The notes under the pieces are model-generated. The model searched no databases. It saw only the letters and a program-made list of their open reading frames with translations, and had not been told where the DNA came from. 64,000 nucleotides of DNA from positions 1,054,001 to 1,118,000 of the forward strand of contig OX621175.1 of NCBI GenBank assembly GCA_951640195.1. The letters are read 5' to 3'. Position numbers and translations under genes: made by a program. Shown piece after piece: positions 10,665 through 21,893 of the stretch. This DNA comes from Porpolomopsis calyptriformis (taxonomy: Eukaryota; Basidiomycota; Agaricomycetes; Agaricales; Hygrophoraceae). Positions within the stretch are counted from its first letter, which is position 1. Each line of letters begins with the position of its first letter.

Positions 10665-12198
10665 ATGTTCAGAGCGCTCCTTGTTCTGCTGTTGGTGACT
10701 GCTTTTGCAGTCGCGAACGTCCATCATGCTGCCTCGGCAGATCCACGAATAAGCCATCATGCCCCTCTCAATGCCTCACTCGCCGTCAATAGCGTCAAAC
10801 GGGGGTTCAGTCGCGCATATCGTGATTTGTCAGCCCGTCAAGGTTGCATAGACCCTGGGTATGCCAACTGTATAGGTTTTGAGGTAAGCTGTTGTCCAGA
10901 AGGGGACTTTTGCTGTGTCCTTGATAACGCCGTGGTCATCGGTGAGAGCGCTGGCTACTTTCATACCTTTTTTTTTGTCACTATTGACTGAATTATCCGT
11001 GCAGGTTGCTGTCCTCCAGCGCAAGTTTTTTCCCCTTTCCTGTTTCAAATTTCTTCTCGTCTGACCTGGTTGATGTTGCAGGACCCTCTGTGCTTTTGAC
11101 AATGGTGGAAACCTTGTCTGCAATCCCGATGGTAGGCCGAATTCTTAACTCCACTGATCATTGCGTCTCTGATTTTTGTTGTCGCCAACTTGGGATTCCC
11201 TTTAATCCTCCTCTACCATTAGACGGCGGAATAACAACAACAACACCAGATATAATATCAACAACAACAACAACACCAGATATAATATCAACAACATCAA
11301 CAACACCAGATATAATATCAACAACATCAACAACACTAGATATAACAACATCAACAACACCAGATATAACGACACCTTCACCACCACCAGATACAACGAC
11401 ACCATCACCACCACCAGCAACAACAACGCCGCCGCCGCCACCCCCTCCAACAACAACAACAATACCACCCCCACCACCACCGCCAATAACAACACCCCCA
11501 CCCCCACCAACAACTTCTATCATTCCATCTCCGCATGTAGCCCCATTCACGCAGTCGTTTGCTCCCGCTCCTACACCCGGCTCTAATCTGGTGAACCAGA
11601 CTGTAAATGCCAACGACCCACGAATTACCACCTCAGGTCCTGACTGGAATACGACCCAATCCAGTTGCGACTCGACAATGCCAGCCAAGAGATGTCCTAA
11701 GAGTAATGAGACACTGACGTTGATATTTACCGGTCAGTGTAAATTTGTTGGCTACCCTTCTTGTAATAAGCTTGACCAATTGGCTTGACAATCAGGTCAA
11801 GCGGTTTATATGTCTTCCGTACAATCATCTGCGTCGGGGCAGTACATCGTTGTCGTCGACGATGGAGCGCCTGTTATAGTTGATGGGTTCACAAATTCAA
11901 ATAGTCCCACTTGCGGATTTGGGTGGAGCACTTTTGGATTGGAAGACAAATCTCATACTGTCATCGTCACTACATCTGGCTCAAGCCCAAAGGCGTCGCC
12001 AAATAATCCACAGACCCCTACGTTTGAACTTGATGGCTTTGTGTCAGTGACAATTTACTACCATCCCAACTGTGTATTAACGTTATGTTTTTGATTTCCA
12101 GGATTACACAGAGTTCTTCAAGCAATCGCGCCTTCGTTTCTCTTCCGGTCCTCTTGACTAACACAGTGTTCTTCGTGATATTGGCACAAATGATCTGA
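10665..12198 (+). CDS. Cysteine-rich, Pro/Thr-rich GPI-type surface protein (copy A)
   Basis: Six exons: 10665-10941, 11005-11020, 11082-11131, 11223-11732, 11796-12042 and 12102-12198 (398 aa). The order is a signal peptide (FRALLVLLLVTAFAVA), a Cys-rich module (SCCPEGDFCC and CCPPATLCAF words), a long Thr/Pro linker with TTTPDIIS repeats and polyproline (likely O-glycosylated), then an extracellular beta-sandwich-like domain typical of Agaricomycete secreted proteins (QYIVVVDDGAPVIVDGF and SHTVIVTTSG words, several N-glycosylation sequons), and a Ser/Asn stretch followed by a hydrophobic tail (FVSLPVLLTNTVFFVILAQ) that looks like a GPI-attachment signal. Intron 11021-11081 starts with GCAAGT, a GC-AG intron, needed for frame continuity. 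The Cys module is not assigned to a named family. Role: probably cell-wall or surface adhesion or signalling (inference). Confidence 0.7.
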
Positions 12199-12828
12199 AT
12201 CTCTTCGGGTGATTGTCGATTCTACTTGGACTTGGTTGGCACAAATGATTTGAATCCCTTTGGGTGATTGTCGTATAATTGTAATTCTACTCGACTTTGT
12301 ACACTATATCAGACTGGGATTTTTGTTTTGATAACCAAAGTGAATTCTAGACGAAATCAGTCCTTGATATCAAATCACAAAAGAATACTGTACCGTAGAC
12401 AAACACCCCACCTCCACTATTCCAACCCTCGAAGATTCTGGCAGTGAACCTGATGATCCTTGTGATGGAGACCATCGAGGCTGATATCACAGGTCTGAGA
12501 CATTTTCAGATGGAATGCTTCGCGCAATGGATGAAGTCTCGAGGGGACTCCTAAGGCATTAGCCACTGAGACAACGGCATGAGGAGATAGTAGAGTTGCA
12601 TGCACAGGAGATCAGCCGAGCTAAGTGGAGCCTTCTTTACCAAGCTAGGTTTTGACGCGTAAGGATGGCGGCGGTGCTCTTCAAGGCGGTTAGGAAAGGT
12701 GTCTGGGTGTCCCTGACACACGACCAACATCAGCGAGGGTGATGGAGCCTCAGAGGAAGAAGTAATAATGAGGGCTGCGATCAATTCAAGTAAAACAAAT
12801 GTACTGCCAAGTCATGCCCCGTCTCTTG
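12199..12828. other. Intergenic region between tandem surface-protein genes
   Basis: Contains a local direct repeat (tttgggtgattgtcg words near 12200-12275, also present after the second copy). Around 12585-12655 a short plus-strand stretch reads RHEEIVELHAQEISRAKW, ending at a stop; it has the look of a decayed gag-like coiled segment but is too short to name. Confidence 0.4.
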
Positions 12829-14143
12829 ATGTTCAGAGTGCCCCTTGTTCCGCTGTTAGTTGCAGTCGCGAACCTCCATTATGTTACCTCGGCAGATCCA
12901 CGAATCAACTATCGTGCCCCTCTTAATGCTTCACTTGCCATCAAACAGGACGCATTTCGTGATTTATCAGCCCGTCAAATTTGCGTAGCTGGGTATGCTA
13001 CCTGCTTTAGTTTCGACACAAGCTGTTGTCCCGAAGGAGACTTTTGCTGTGTCTTTGATAAATCTGTGATCACTGGTGAGAGCGCTGGCCACTTTCATAC
13101 CGACGATTGACTAAATTATCCGTGCAGCCTGTTGTCCTCCAACGCAAGTTTTTTCCCCCTTCCTGTTTTCTCGTCTGACCTGGCTGTTATTGCAGGACCT
13201 TCTGTGCTTTTGACAGCACTGGAAACTCTGTCTGCAATCCCGATGGTAGGCTGAATCCTTAACTCCACTGATTGTTGCGTTTCTGATTTTTTTGTTGTCG
13301 CCAACTTGGGATTTCCTTTAATCCTCCTCTGCTGCCAGACGGCTCACCACCACTACCACCACCACTACCACCACTAAATTCAACAATAACAACAACAATA
13401 CTACTACCAGCAACAACAACAACACCACCAGCAGCAGCAACAACAACACCCCCACCACCGCCAACATCATCTCCACATGTGGCCCCATTCATGCAGTCGT
13501 TTGCTCCCGCTCCTACACTGGGCTCTAATCTAGTGAACCAGACTGTAAATGCCAATGACCAACGAATTACCACCTCAGGCCCTGACTGGAATACGACCCA
13601 ATCCAGTTGCGACTCGACAATGCCAGCCAAGAGATGTCCTAGGAGCAATGAGACACTGACGTTCATATTTACCGGTCAGTGTAAATTGTTAGCTACCCTT
13701 TTCATGTCACTTAAGCTTGACCGATTGGCTTGGCAATTAGGTCAAGCGGTTTATATGTCTTCCATGCAATCATCTGCGTCTGGGCAGTACATCGTTGTCA
13801 TCGATGGCGGCGCGCCTGTTATAGTCGATGGGTTTATAAATTCAAACAGTCCCACTTGCAGATTTGGGTGGAGCGCTTTTGGATTGGAAGACAAAGATCA
13901 CACCGTCATCGTCACTACATCAGGCTCGAGCCAAAAGGCGCCTCCAAGTAATCCACAGACCCCTACATTTGAACTTGATGGCTTTGTGTCAGTGACAATT
14001 TACTACCACCCCAACGGTGTATTAACGTTATGTTTTTGATTTCCAGGATTACACAGAGTTCTTCAAGCAATCGGGCGTTTGTTTCTCTTCCAGTCCTGTT
14101 GACCAACACAGTGTTCTTCGTGATATTGGCACAAATGATTTGA
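12829..14143 (+). CDS. Cysteine-rich, Pro/Thr-rich GPI-type surface protein (copy B)
   Basis: Tandem paralogue of 10665-12198 with the same six-exon structure: 12829-13075, 13128-13143, 13196-13245, 13339-13674, 13741-13987 and 14047-14143 (330 aa). Exons 2, 3, 5 and 6 have exactly the same lengths as in copy A (16, 50, 247 and 97 nt). The start at 12829 aligns with copy A; upstream in-frame ATGs at 12799 and 12814 would only lengthen the signal peptide. The Thr/Pro linker is much shorter and of different repeat composition, the main difference between the copies. The GC-AG intron (13144-13195, GCAAGT donor) is conserved. Beta-sandwich domain and hydrophobic tail are nearly the same as in copy A. 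Both probably act at the cell surface. Confidence 0.7.
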
Positions 14144-14636
14144 ATCTCTTCAGGTGATTGTCGATTCTACTTGGCACATATGATCTGAATCTCTTTGGGT
14201 GATAGTCGTATAATTCTGCTGGACTTTGTACTATACCAGACGGTTTTGATAACCAAAGTCGATTACCCGCAGACGAAATCAGTCGTTGATACCAAATCAC
14301 AATTCACAAGAAAGTAGAACAAACACACACGAACATTCCTCGTCAGGTCAACCCCCAGTTGTTTGTCACAATGATGTTGAACTCACGGTATCGATTTTCT
14401 TCACTCGGATACAGACAGGTATCCCTTGGTCTGCAAAGACTGGTTCCCCTCTTATCGACCTCCCTCGTCAACTAACTCCCTCACTCTTGAGGTGATATAC
14501 CAAACGGCCGACCCCCGAACTCTTCTATTTTTAAGGTAATTACGCCAGGTCACTGAGTTGTTCCCTCTCCATTACCGCTTTTCAAAGTCTCAACTGTTTG
14601 AGTGGCACCTTCTCACGCTTCCTTCCTTCCATACCC
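14144..14636. other. Intergenic region
   Basis: The first about 150 bp repeat the 3' flank of copy A (gatttgaatctctt and gggtgat words), showing that the duplication included the terminator region. No further gene seen. Confidence 0.45.
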
Positions 14637-15863
14637 ATGGCAAGACTGCCACCTGAGCTCACTGATCGCATTATCGACTTTCTGCACCTCGATGAGTATT
14701 CATTATCGCAATGTTCATTGGTTTGCAGGGACTGGCTCCCTTCCTGTCGATACCATCAATTCAAGATAGTGGAGGTTTCTCCCTCAAGTGTGCAAGCTCT
14801 CGTCCAACTTCTAGCCTCTCCTTTGTCGACCATCCCCCATTACACCCGCACTCTTCACATCGAGGCAAGTGTTAGATCGTGGAGGAGCCCGGCAGTCCGC
14901 ATTCTTGAATTAATTTCACCGTATCTTTCTGCATTTGCCGTCAAGTCCGTTGTTTTGAAAGGCTGGAGATGGGACCTTGTCGCCCAGCAATGCAATGACG
15001 ATGTAAACAGGTGGCTTGCGAGAATCACTCACTTGGATGTCTCCCGTCTCAACTTTTGGGATCCGAAACGCTTCTTTGACTTGATAGCGTCCTGCCACGC
15101 ATTGGAGACCTTAACTTTGAGTTCTCAAGGTCTCTTGATAGCCCCGCGGGATGTTCCCTTTTTCAGTTTTCCCTCTCATCTTCGTACCCTCTGTATCTCC
15201 CTTGGCGATAATCACCCTTTACTATCCTGGCTTGCCGTGAATGCACGCTTCCCTGCCATTCGTCAAGTTGAATTAATCAATCTCGGTGAAACAGAGTGGA
15301 ATGCCACTAAACACTTTCTTGAGTCTCTGTACCCTCGCGTGGAGACCCTCTCTCTTCTCTTCACTACGAAAGGAATAGGTCCGTACAATTCAGTTGTTAC
15401 TTGGCTTAGTGGAATTGATTTTCTTTTAGAATCACTTCGCAGTTACATTGACTTGACGAGCCCCTCCGACCTTTGTTCATTGCTGGTTTCAATGCCTGGC
15501 ACTGCAAGAAATCAGCCGATCATCCCAGTACTTTTCTCGCGGATTACATCCACGCATCTCAAACAGATCACACTCAAATTGTTCACCGTCGACCTTTCCA
15601 TTTTCACCCGAGCCGGGTGGGAGCGATTAGATGAAGTCTTGACTCGGCCGCAATTCTCTGGCCTGCGCCAGGTGTGTGTCAGCATTGTGCTCTTTCGCAA
15701 TGCCCGTCAGGGCAATGAGCGTTGGCTTAGTGGAGTGTATGATGCCATGCCTAGGCTGAGTGGTCGTAACATTCTTGATGTCTCCCTGTTGCCTTCTCAG
15801 GGAATGCATCCTGGTATCAAACTCGTTTTCCGCAAACTGAGGGCAAGTCTACATGATGAATGA
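14637..15863 (+). CDS. F-box protein, family 2 (copy A)
   Basis: Begins ARLPPELTDRIIDFLH, followed by SQCSLVCRDWLPSCRYHQF, a textbook F-box, then about 340 residues with a leucine-rich rhythm likely to bind the substrate. The frame is open to 15863 without splicing, but comparison with the two neighbours indicates a 51-nt in-frame intron at 15379-15429 (GTCCGT...TTTTAG), which gives 391 aa spliced or 408 aa unspliced. ATG 14637 is preferred over earlier non-ATG in-frame codons. First of three tandem genes of this family, all on the plus strand. No stop or frameshift. Confidence 0.75.
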   Translation: MARLPPELTDRIIDFLHLDEYSLSQCSLVCRDWLPSCRYHQFKIVEVSPSSVQALVQLLASPLSTIPHYTRTLHIEASVRSWRSPAVRILELISPYLSAFAVKSVVLKGWRWDLVAQQCNDDVNRWLARITHLDVSRLNFWDPKRFFDLIASCHALETLTLSSQGLLIAPRDVPFFSFPSHLRTLCISLGDNHPLLSWLAVNARFPAIRQVELINLGETEWNATKHFLESLYPRVETLSLLFTTKGIGPYNSVVTWLSGIDFLLESLRSYIDLTSPSDLCSLLVSMPGTARNQPIIPVLFSRITSTHLKQITLKLFTVDLSIFTRAGWERLDEVLTRPQFSGLRQVCVSIVLFRNARQGNERWLSGVYDAMPRLSGRNILDVSLLPSQGMHPGIKLVFRKLRASLHDE

Positions 15864-15906
15864 GCTAGAAACCGTAGCTTACGAATGGATGTAAAATCAT
15901 TACTCC

Positions 15907-17101
15907 ATGACAAGACTTCCAGCTGAACTGATTGATCGTATTATCGACTTTCTCCACCGCGAACGCAAAGCGCTCTTGCAATGTTCATTGGTTTGCAAGG
16001 ACTGGCTCCCTTCCAGTCGACATCATCAATTCGAGACATTGTGGGTTTATCCCTCAAATGTGCGACGTCTCACACAGCTGCTTGCCTCTCCATTGTCCAC
16101 CATCCCGAAATACACCCTCACTCTTAACATCGCACCGAATGTTGTGACATATGGTTCACCCTCGAAAATCCCCGTTCTTAACACACTTTCGCCATACCTG
16201 TTTAAATTCACAGTCAACTTGCTCATTTTGAAAGGCTGGAGATGGGACCCTGTCAACGAGAGGCGCAACAAGGACGTAGACGCGTGGTTTGACAAAATCA
16301 CCAACTTGGATATCTCCCATCTCGACCTCTGGGATCCCAGTTGCTTCTTTGACTTGATAGCCTCCTGCCACTCATTGGAGACCTTGACGTTATGTTCCCA
16401 AGGTCTCTTGTCAGCCCCATGGCGTGTTGATTTTCTCACCTTTCCCTCCCGCCTCCATACCATTCGCATTGCTCTCAATTACGACCATCCTTTGATGTTG
16501 TGGCTTGCCTCGAATGCATGCTTCCCTGCCATTCGTCAAGTCGAACTATTCAGTCTGGGTGAAACACATTGGGGTGCGACTCAAGCCTTCCTGCAGTCTT
16601 TGCCGTCTTCTATGCGCACCCTCTCTCTTCAATTCAGTGCCAACAACAGAGGTGAGAATATCCAGTTGTATCCAGCATAGTGGAATTAATTTACCTCTAG
16701 TTGTGCTCCACCATTACCTCGACTTTGCGAGCGCTGCCAACCTTTGTTCGCTCTCCGTCTCACTCTTCTGCACTACAGAAAATCACTCCGTGATCCCCAA
16801 GATTTTCTCGCAGATCACATCATCGCATTTCCACCAAATCACACTTAGATTGCTCGTCGTTGATATTGCCAGCTTCAACCCAGCCGAATGGGTGCAATTG
16901 GATGAAATCCTGACCCAACCGCAATTTGCTGAGCTGCGCCGGGTGCATGTTAGCATTGTACCCCTCTGCAATCAGAGTTATGAGAGTTGGATAGGTGAGA
17001 TGTACGATGGAATGCCTAGACTGAATGGGCGTCAAATTCTTGACGTCTCTCTTTCGTTTTGTTGGGATAGGCACCATGGTATCAAACTTACTTTCCGGTA
17101 G
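15907..17101 (+). CDS. F-box protein, family 2 (copy B)
   Basis: Two exons, 15907-16651 and 16701-17101, joined across a 49-nt GTGAGA...CTCTAG intron, give 381 aa. F-box: TRLPAELIDRIIDFLH plus QCSLVCKDWLPSSRHHQF. The gene begins only about 43 bp after the previous stop, so the promoter is compact or within the duplicated unit. Shared blocks with its neighbours (SLETLTLCSQGLL, FPAIRQVELFSLGET) show recent tandem duplication. Probably an SCF ubiquitin-ligase adaptor; target unknown. Confidence 0.75.
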
Positions 17102-17188
17102 ACGATATACTTTAATACGTAGCACCACGAGCACACAACGAACTACGTCCAGCACACAGTCATCACAGAGCATAACGATCCCTCATTA

Positions 17189-18413
17189 ATGAGGATGGTA
17201 AATGTTCCAGCTGAGCTCACGGATCGCATCATCGACTTTCTCCACTCAAACAGAGACGCGCTCTCGCAATGTTCATTGGTTTGCAAGGACTGGCTCCCTT
17301 CCAGTCGCTATCATCAATTCGAGACGTTGTGGATTTGTTATTCCAACGTGCAACGTCTCACCCAGCTGTTAGACTCTCCTTTGTCGACCATCCCCCAATA
17401 CGCTCGCGTTCTGAGGGTCACACCGAATTACAGTCCATGTGGTGTACGTTCGACCATTCGCGTTCTCGACACCATTGCACCACATCTGGACAGATTCATA
17501 GCCAGATCACTTGTCTTGCAAGGGTGGAGATGGGTCCCTATTGGCGAGGCACGCAGAGACGATGTGTACAAATGGCTTGCCAAAATCACCAAGTTGGATC
17601 TTTGCCGACTCAATTTTTTATATCCCAATCAACTCTTTGACCTGATCGCCTCCTGCCATTCATTGGAGATTTTGACTTTCAGTTCGATGTTTGTCAAGAA
17701 ATCTCTGGACAGTGTCACCTCGTTTGCATTCCCCTCGCATCTGCATACCATCCGTATCTTTCTCGGTGAAGATTCTCATTTATTATCCTGGCTCACATCA
17801 ACTGCGCGTTTCCCTGCCATCGGTCAAGTTGAACTGTTCGACCTTGGTGAAACAGTGTGGCTTGCTGCTCAAGTCTTTCTGCAGTCTCTGCAGTCTTCCG
17901 TGCACACCCTCTCTCTTCAATTCAGCACCAATGGAATAAGTGTGTATATATCCCATATCCCGCTCTTGCTCTGTGGAATTGATTTAACCTCTAGAGGCAC
18001 TCTGCAATTACGTTGACTTGGCTCACTCTGCCGACCTTCATTCACTGACCATTTCAGTGTTCAACAACACTTCTTCGAACTCGCCCACCCTCTCCCAGAT
18101 TCTCTCATGGATTGCATCTTCGCATCTCGAACAAATCACACTTAGATTGCACACCGATCACATTACCAGTTTTAATCCAGCTGAATGGGTACAGTTGGAT
18201 GAAATCTTGACTCGATTGCAATTTGTCGAGCTTCGCAGAGTATGCGTCAACATTATACCCCTGTGCAGTCCCGGTCAGGACTACAAGAATTGGATAGGTG
18301 GGATCTATGATGGAATGCCTGTGCTGAATGCTCGTCAAATTCTTGATGTCTCCCTTTCATTTTTTCGGGACAAGCATCTTGGTATTAGACTTACTTTCTG
18401 CAAGACGATGTAA
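17189..18413 (+). CDS. F-box protein, family 2 (copy C)
   Basis: Two exons, 17189-17939 and 17995-18413, joined across a 55-nt intron (GTGTGT...CTCTAG) at the same position as in copies A and B, give 389 aa. Starts MVNVPAELTDRIIDFLH (second ATG) with QCSLVCKDWLPSSRYHQF following. The region downstream of the intron is the most divergent among the three copies, as expected if it contacts different targets. The C-terminus ends in LTFCKTM. Intact. Confidence 0.75.
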
Positions 18414-19030
18414 TACTTTTTACTTGGAATATTTACCTTCAAACTCAGTTTAACGTCTGGGGACAGTCGGGTTGGTCCATAAGAACAGTTTGGCAGCACT
18501 CGGTGAATGAACACCAAACAGGAAGCAAGTCGCTGAGGCCTTTTTCTCTCTCGGTAATTCTGGCGGTTCATATCATCCACTGCACGACCATTAATCGATT
18601 TCTAGGACATACCCTCGGGTAGACAGAAGCCCACGATACGTCCAACTCCACAGATGACGGCGCCATCTAGTTTGCACCAGCTATATCACCCTCTGTCCTC
18701 TCCGCGCTTGCTACTGCCCATGAGGTGACCCTAGCTTCCTGTAATCCTCGTCGACTGTTTATCTTCTCTTCCTGGGATGCCCATAGTTGGCCTGATCGAT
18801 AAGGCCAGAATCAGTGCAAGGTGCTCAAGTCTGTTAACTAGTCGTTAGGAAACTGGGGATACAGAGAAAATGGATCAGGGCAGTACGAGGCTGATGTAGC
18901 GTTGGAAAATAGTGCATCAAAGTCAGGTATTGAGTTCTTGTCAAAAAATGCATGTGGGAGATCGATAACCCTTTGTCAGTTTGGGCGCCTATCGATTATC
19001 GCTTCCTTCCTTCCCACCATCACCTCCATC
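18414..19030. other. Intergenic region
   Basis: Spacer between the last family-2 F-box gene and the NLR gene. No coding frame with convincing composition or splice sites was found. Confidence 0.45.
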
Positions 19031-21893
19031 ATGACCAGCATTTCTGTGGGTACCCTCGACGCAAATCATGGTACAGTGAACTTGGTCGGAGGTGATCAAA
19101 ATATCACCAATATCTATACTCTCCCAACCCCAGGTCAGTTAGTTCCATAATGATAACGTGAAGATGCCATTCGGTTGGATTCGACCCGTGATCTGTGTTC
19201 TGCGCCTTCGCGCAAGGCAAATCTTTCACGAGTCGTCTCACTTCGCCAATCCACCATCGGCTTCGGTTCGCAGACAAATAAGATATATGAACATTCCTTC
19301 TGACGTTGCTTGTGCATTCTAGGACAAGAGAACACCAACCGTCAGTCAGGTTTACCCCAACGTATCAACGATGCTCCTACCGATCTTCTCTCGGCACATT
19401 TCACGGGAAGACAAAAGGAATTCGAATTTATAAAGGAAGCGCTGAACAGACGCCCAAATCTACTCAACCGTTGCGCTATTTATGGCATGCCAGGTCTCGG
19501 GAAAACTCAATTATTGTTGCAGTACACGAAATTGGCGTTCGAAAACCACTGGTATTCGCATGTATTCTGGACATCGGCTACCACCGTCGACAAGTTAAAC
19601 CAAGGGTTTGCTAAAATTCTCGATCTTGTCGATGACCGCGGTCGCTATCTTCAGGAGCAGAGCGCGAAGCTAACTTCGGCGAGACGATGGTTGGAGGAGC
19701 CGCATGGAGATGGCGACATCGATTGGCTTCTGGTCATCGACAACGTTCACCGTGATGTACTGAGCTTTCTTCGTCTGCATCTACCTCGGAGCAATACGCA
19801 AGGGAGCATTCTCTTTACAACCCGGACGGCTGAAGTCGCTGGGGCTTTAACGAACGCGGCGGGCGTACAGTACCCAGTTCTCGCACTTCAGACGTTGGAC
19901 CTAAGAGAGGCCGCAGATCTTCTAATTGGAGATGCAGGTTTCGATTCGGGAATCACATCGCCATCGCTACTGAGTCAAGCTGAAGTGTTAGTCAAATGCG
20001 TTGGTCGTCTGCCTCTTGCTGTCGTCCAAGCGGCGTCGTTCATCAAGCAAACGGGTACCACTCTCGGTGATATGCTCAAGTTATATGACAGCGGGCAAAA
20101 GATGAAAGTACGTTTACCTCTACCATCTACGTCAAATGTAAATGTTCACATACGCTGATAGGTGATTCAATGGGAGAATGATCTAAACCCTTACGAGGAG
20201 CGATCTGTAGCAGCCACGTTTTCCAACCTATTCGATCAACTGAATGATGAATCTCGCGATATCAGCAATCTTCTGAAACTTCTCTCATTCCTTGACCCAG
20301 AGAACATACCTGTGAAGATGATCGTTCAAGGGGCCGAGCGATTGTCGCTCCCTCAGGACCCAGAGCCACTTGCCAGCCCATTACCACCACCCTCATCTGC
20401 CTCGACATCCTCGTCACCATCACCACGATTGTTACCCAAGCTTACCCCATTACGACAGCTGAAGGAATGGGGCAAGCGTCACTCGCCATTGCATCGCCGT
20501 ATTCAAACTGAAACTGACGATACGAGGCCGACATCTCGGATACCTTCGGAATGTTCTTCACTGATTTCCCTCATTCTCTCGCCAATCGAGTTTCAAAAAG
20601 CCATACAACAACTCAACAATCTATCCCTGGTTGACCATCGACCAAATATCGGCGACTCTTCATTGTGGATGCACGATTTGGTCCAATTTATGATTCAGGA
20701 GTCTGCGAGGACCAAGGAAACTTATCAAATGTGGCTCCAATTATCTGTGTCGCTTGTCTGTTGCGCGTTCCAGCACATCGAAGACTACCAATTACCACAG
20801 TCATGGCCTGAATGCGAGACTTTCATGCCGCATTTACGATCTTTGAATGAAGCATGGGGTGACGCGTGTGGCTGGAACGAGGATCTGACAAAGGCCAAGA
20901 TGAATATTGCAGCCTATCTATTGAAATGTGGAAGATACGATGAGGCTGAGCAGTTGTACAAGCAGGTCGTTGAAGTGAGGCAGAAGCATTTAGGGGCTGA
21001 TCACCCGTTTACGCTCACTTCGATGAACAATCTCGCATCAGTGTATAAGTCCCAAGGACGGTACGATGACGCGGAGACGTTGCATAAGCAGGTGTTAGCC
21101 AGCACGCAAAAGCTTCTAGGAGCCGATCACCTGTCTACGCTCACTTCGATGAACAATCTTGCATTGGTGTATATGTCCCAAGGACGGTACGACGACGCGG
21201 AGACGTTGCATAAGCAGGAGTTAGCCAGCACGCAAAAGCTTCTAGGAGCTGATCACCCGTCTACGCTCACTTCGATGAACAATCTTGCATTGGTGTATAT
21301 GTCCCAAGGATGGTACGACGATGCGGAGACGTTGCATAAGCAGGTGTTAGCCAGCATGCAAAAGCTTCTAGGAGCTGATCACCCGTCTACCCTCACTTCG
21401 ATGAACAATCTTGCATCGGTGTATAACTCCCAAGGACGGTACGATGACGCGGAGACGTTGCATAAGCAGGTGTTAGCCAGCAAGCAAAAGCTTCTAGGAG
21501 CTGATCACCCGTCTACTCTCGCTTCGAATGAACAATCTTGCATCGGTGTATGAGTCCCAAGGACGGTACGACGACGCGGAGATGTCGCATAAGCAGGTGT
21601 TAGCCAGCAGGCAGAAGCTTCTAGGAGCTGATCACCCAGACACACTTGCCTCGATGAACAATCTCGCATCGGTGTATGAGTCCCAAGAACGGTATGAAGA
21701 CGCCGCTGCACTTTACGAGGTGGTCTTAGCTAGGTCGGAGAAGCGTCTCGGGAGCGATCACCCAAACACACGATCCACTGCCGATAATCTTGCCTATCTC
21801 TCTCAGCTACAAGGACAAGACATCCAGGGAGATGTAAACAAAGATGAAGAGGCACCCATAAAGGGCCGGCCTGCGACCAACAGCCAGTCGTGA
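19031..21893 (+). CDS. NB-ARC/TPR NLR-type receptor, frameshifted in the repeat array
   Basis: Exons 19031-19133, 19323-20107 and 20162-21553 in the first frame. The N-terminus is only about 35 residues (VNLVGGDQNITN motif) with no recognisable effector domain. NB-ARC features: P-loop GMPGLGKTQLLL, Walker B WLLVIDNV, GSILFTTRT sensor segment and GRLPLAVVQAA (GLPL-like). A helical region follows, then kinesin-light-chain-type TPRs of 42 aa each (20900-21779). Units 2 to 6 are almost identical at DNA level. One extra A (21526/21527) shifts the frame between units 5 and 6: the first frame ends at 21553, and units 6-7 plus tail continue in another frame to 21893. Fungal NB-ARC/NACHT-TPR proteins act as intracellular receptors in non-self recognition and cell death; this role is inferred. 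The frameshift could be a real truncation, an allele, or an assembly error in the repeat. Intron 19134-19322 (189 nt) is unusually long and least certain. Confidence 0.78.
20900..21779 (+). repeat. Seven TPR-encoding tandem repeats
   Basis: Units start at 20900, 21023, 21149, 21275, 21401, 21528 and 21654. Unit 1 is 123 bp, the rest 126 bp, unit 5 carrying one extra base. Units 2-6 differ at only a few codons: the residue after VY is K, M, M, N, E and the residue after LAS is T, T, M, K, R. This is a high-internal-conservation array, the type that expands and reshuffles in fungal NLRs. Confidence 0.85.

Noticed and set aside
11021..11026. GT donor three bases downstream (GTTTTT) for intron 2 of the surface-protein gene
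   Set aside because: It gives a stop within a few codons in both paralogues; the GC donor keeps frame and cysteines.
11158..11688. Gly/Val-rich open frame on the minus strand
   Set aside because: It is the antisense of the Thr/Pro repeat of the surface-protein gene; low complexity leaves the opposite strand open.
12417..12784. Minus-strand frames between the surface-protein genes
   Set aside because: Short, no splice logic, no recognisable composition.
21023..21653. Regular about 126-bp repeats, possible CRISPR-like or satellite array
   Set aside because: Units are in-frame TPR codons without spacers and belong to the NLR.
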